From Rhodospirillaceae bacterium (GTDB lineage: Bacteria; Pseudomonadota; Alphaproteobacteria; Rickettsiales; UBA3002): DNA of 6,707 nt. Below the pieces are notes generated by a model. The model saw only the letters and a program-made list of their open reading frames with translations. It was not told the origin of the DNA and searched no databases. The DNA is taken from NCBI GenBank assembly GCA_947458525.1, contig CANHAG010000076.1, forward strand, positions 1 to 6,707. The letters are read 5' to 3'. Position numbers and translations under genes: made by a program. Positions 5,456 through 6,707 of this stretch are shown here, in pieces. Each line of letters opens with the position of its first letter. Within the stretch, counting starts at the first letter, position 1.

Positions 5456-5656
5456 GTTGCACGTAAATCCCTCACGCATGAGAAGAGTCGCCAGACGCCG
5501 ATAACCGAATCGCCGTCGTTGACTTCCCAGCGTCCTGAGTCGCTGACGCGACATCGCGTCCAGTGGGCGCGTGAACCGATAGCGCACCAGTGCCCGCGTA
5601 ATGCCCAATACACGGCATGCCCGCCGCTCGCTGACACCATACGTCTTACGAAGATA

Positions 5657-5698
5657 CGCCACCGCGTCACGCTTCGCGGGTGGCGTTACCACTTTTTT
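5657..5698 (-). promoter_or_regulatory. Programmed -1 frameshift signal of the IS transposase
   Basis: The slippery heptamer AAAAAAG (5692-5698, minus strand) near the end of orfA is followed after 6 bases by a strong stem. CGCCACCCGCG pairs with CGCGGTGGCG across an 8-base loop with one bulge (5657-5685). A6G plus a hairpin is the standard device by which IS3-family elements make the OrfAB fusion transposase. The same signal is conserved at 58-99 in copy 1. Confidence 0.75.
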
Positions 5699-5949
5699 GC
5701 GTTGACGTCCTTCAGCATGGCGTTGTCCAGCATCGTCTCCGCCAGCAGCTTCTTCAGCCGCGCGTTCTCCGCCTCGAGCGTCCGCAGGCGCCGTGCGTCC
5801 GACACCTCCATCCCGCCGAACTTCGCCTTCCACTTGTAAAATGTCGCAGGACTAATCCCATGACGGCGACATAACTCACCCGTCTGACCGCTCGCCTCCT
5901 GCTCCTTCAATACCGCAATGATCTGTTCTTCTGTAAATCGCTTCTTCAT
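5686..5949 (-). CDS. IS3-family transposase OrfA (helix-turn-helix protein)
   Basis: 87 residues. It is the DNA-binding half of the transposase and, alone, usually a regulator. It has the family's helix-turn-helix (KRFTEEQIIAVLKEQEASGQ, then ELCRRHGISPATFYKWKAKF at 30-49) followed by a leucine-zipper region (LRTLEAENARLKKLLAETML, about 55-74). It ends DNAMLKDVNAKKW, a common end for this group. The ATG at 5949 has a good ribosome site (AAGGAG, 7 bases away). The gene looks intact, but the orfB it should fuse with is truncated. Confidence 0.92.
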   Translation of the reverse strand: MKKRFTEEQIIAVLKEQEASGQTGELCRRHGISPATFYKWKAKFGGMEVSDARRLRTLEAENARLKKLLAETMLDNAMLKDVNAKKW

Positions 5950-5983
5950 AGTCTGCTCCTTCGTGAAAAAAGATTAGCAGACT
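5950..5983 (-). promoter_or_regulatory. Inverted repeat at the transposase ribosome-binding site
   Basis: AGTCTGCT (5950-5957) and AGCAGACT (5976-5983) form a perfect 8-bp stem with an 18-base loop. In an mRNA coming from outside the element, one arm lies between the AAGGAG ribosome site and the ATG and overlaps the site's last bases. Pairing would hinder translation initiation. Hairpins of this kind protect several IS elements from activation by read-through transcription; a transcript starting inside the loop would lack the other arm. Confidence 0.45.
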
Positions 5984-5993
5984 CTACCTCAAA

Positions 5994-6020
5994 CTGGACT
6001 AATTTATGGGGAGCAGGTCA
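5994..6020 (-). repeat. IS3-type terminal inverted repeat, left end of IS copy 2
   Basis: Read from 6020 on the minus strand it begins TGACCTGCTCCCCATAAATT and ends GTCCAG. It lies 44 bp upstream of the transposase start. It matches the repeat at 211-237 at 20 of 27 positions in inverted orientation. Confidence 0.75.
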
Positions 6021-6085
6021 TCTGGCGCAGACCGGCGTTTGCTTCGGCGGGGGGGGGTGTATATCATTCTTACGTTATTCAGCAT
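5999..6085 (-). pseudogene. 28-codon ORF running into the IS end
   Basis: A GGGGAG ribosome site 5 bases before an ATG at 6085 opens a frame MLNNVRMIYTPPRRSKRRSA that crosses the IS boundary at 6020 and stops in the terminal repeat (TAG at 5999-6001). It could be the start of a gene split by the IS. The frame contains the C9 run (6049-6057 as G on the plus strand), so its reading depends on the run length. The product is unrecognised and the evidence is thin. Confidence 0.25.
6049..6057. repeat. Homopolymeric G9 tract
   Basis: Nine consecutive G on the plus strand (C9 on the coding minus strand), within the short ORF starting at 6085 and downstream of the exoprotein gene. Tracts of this length are prone to slippage and can cause phase variation, or be a sequencing-length uncertainty. 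Confidence 0.6.
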
Positions 6086-6158
6086 ACCAACTCCCCTAGA
6101 TCGGCATTCACACGTCGACGTTTGTAATTTGCTGTGCCGCGGTCTAGGTTTCGACCTC

Positions 6159-6707
6159 TCAGATATCCATCACTTCCGGGACTTTGAAGAGGGTGAGGGC
6201 TGGGGGTTGGGGCATGGCAGGGATAGCAGGTGCAGAGACGGGGGTGATCTCGCCTGACGGCATGGCGCGGTAGGTGCGCACTTCCATATCTGGCTGGTTT
6301 AACATATCAGCGCTGAAGGCCGAGGGTGAAGCAGGGTTGATCGCCGTGGTGCCCAGATACATCTGCTGCCCCTGAGTGGTCAGACCCGGCTGGGTAATGG
6401 TAAAATTCCCGTTCTGATTAGTGGCAAGCGACATCAGCAGTGATGTCTGCGTCGCAAGGTTCGGATTGGTCGCCGTTGAAATACCGCCGCCGGGAGGGAA
6501 GGGCGGGAGCGATGCGCTATCGGCCAGAACAGTCAGCACGCCATTCACATAATTCAGCACATAATTGGGTGCCGCCGCACCTCCTATCGTGATGGCGTAA
6601 CTTCCCACCGGCACCGCGCCGCTACCGATAGAAGACATCAGCACGCCAGTGATAAGCGAGGTGGTTTCACCGCCCACCAGCCCCGTCGCCGTATAGGTGA
6701 AAGGCGG
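6159..6707 (-). CDS. C-terminal end of an MBG-repeat exoprotein/adhesin (partial)
   Basis: 182 residues are visible; the frame is open to the window edge, so the true start lies outside. The first ~60 residues are an MBG-type repeat: PFTYTATGLVGGETTSLITG, then PVGSYAITIGGAAAPNYVLN and YVNGVLTVL. These immunoglobulin-like repeats are typical of very large secreted proteins, often the TpsA partner of two-partner secretion (hemagglutinin-like). The rest is a Pro/Ser/Thr-rich low-complexity tail (LPPFPPGGGISTATNP; PVSAPAIPAMPQPPALTLFK) ending VPEVMDI and TGA. The following 138 bp to the IS hold no clear terminator. I infer export and a surface or adhesive role; this fragment does not show the secretion signal. 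Confidence 0.75.
   Translation of the reverse strand, partial: PPFTYTATGLVGGETTSLITGVLMSSIGSGAVPVGSYAITIGGAAAPNYVLNYVNGVLTVLADSASLPPFPPGGGISTATNPNLATQTSLLMSLATNQNGNFTITQPGLTTQGQQMYLGTTAINPASPSAFSADMLNQPDMEVRTYRAMPSGEITPVSAPAIPAMPQPPALTLFKVPEVMDI

Larger units (their letters stand above)
5405..5698 (-). pseudogene. Truncated OrfB of IS3-family transposase, copy 2
   Basis: Entered by a -1 frameshift from orfA, this frame reads KKVVTPPAKRDAVAYLRKTY, then VSERRACRVLGITRALVRYR and RRFGYRRLATLLMREGF. That is the HTH_21-type N-terminal region of OrfB (about 85 residues). After IKKL the frame leaves IS sequence near 5445 and stops at 5405-5407. The whole integrase core with its DDE residues is missing, so no active transposase can be made. 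The element was cut at or near the repeat AGTTTTTTGAT (5445-5455), which recurs at 5407-5417. Confidence 0.85.
5445..6020 (-). mobile_element. IS3-family insertion sequence, copy 2, 3' part deleted
   Basis: Reading from 6020 downward, the element shows a terminal repeat starting TGACCTGCTCCCC, a promoter/leader with a hairpin, complete orfA, the frameshift window and the first ~85 codons of orfB. It then ends abruptly without a terminal repeat. A full-length relative would be expected to run about 600-700 bp further. The possible missing right end lies at 211-237, on the far side of the cargo genes. Confidence 0.85.

Noticed and set aside
211..6020. Classical composite transposon with two intact IS copies and target duplication
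   Set aside because: Neither IS is complete, and the bases outside the two ends (ACCTCC and TCTGGC) do not match as a target duplication.

Overview
The window looks like an accessory, insertion-sequence-rich stretch of a Gram-negative (Pseudomonadota, perhaps alphaproteobacterial) genome. The grounds are the IS3-family transposase type, a TacAT-type toxin-antitoxin pair, a tRNA-Leu-type attachment site with encoded CCA, and the C-terminus of an MBG-repeat exoprotein. This placement is inference; there is no taxonomic marker gene. Nearly every gene is on the minus strand, so the layout is best read from high to low coordinates.

At the right edge (6159-6707) is the C-terminal end of a large secreted MBG-domain adhesin that runs off the window. 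Its 3' flank (6021-6158) holds a G9 tract and a 28-codon ORF that runs into an IS end. From 6020 down to about 5445 lies the 5' half of an IS3-family element: inverted repeat, a hairpin next to the transposase ribosome-binding site, complete orfA, a -1 frameshift signal and a truncated orfB. It is joined to a 53-residue open frame that may be an integrase C-terminus (5283-5444). That frame carries four GTGTAAG repeats and ends 36 bp from a 55-bp copy of the 3' half of tRNA-Leu(CAA) (5192-5246). Together these look like the attachment-site end of an integrated island.

Below this is a small gene with a strong ribosome-binding site but an in-frame TAG at codon 18 (4902-5126). Next comes a DUF1778/GNAT toxin-antitoxin operon (4021-4817) with a recognisable promoter and palindromic operator. 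The toxin frame continues for 42 residues past its TAG stop (3892-4020).

Most of the window (241-3819) is one 1192-residue gene with an unusual architecture. The N-terminus resembles the lyase domain of class III/IV lanthionine synthetases and the OspF/HopA1-type effectors. A glutamine-synthetase-like catalytic domain follows, with its metal ligands recognisable but with a ~60-residue insertion and substrate-site changes. Then come a Pro/Ala linker, a Gly/Ala-rich hydrophobic stretch, and four EF-hand-like loops (two canonical, two degenerate). I infer a secreted or membrane-associated, calcium-responsive ligase or effector; this gene is the best candidate for something undescribed.

The big gene stops 3 bp from an IS-type inverted repeat (211-237) that matches the opposite end at 5994-6020. 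The whole 5.8-kb block is therefore bracketed by a related pair of IS3-type ends. A second, mosaic fragment of the same IS type (1-210) abuts it.
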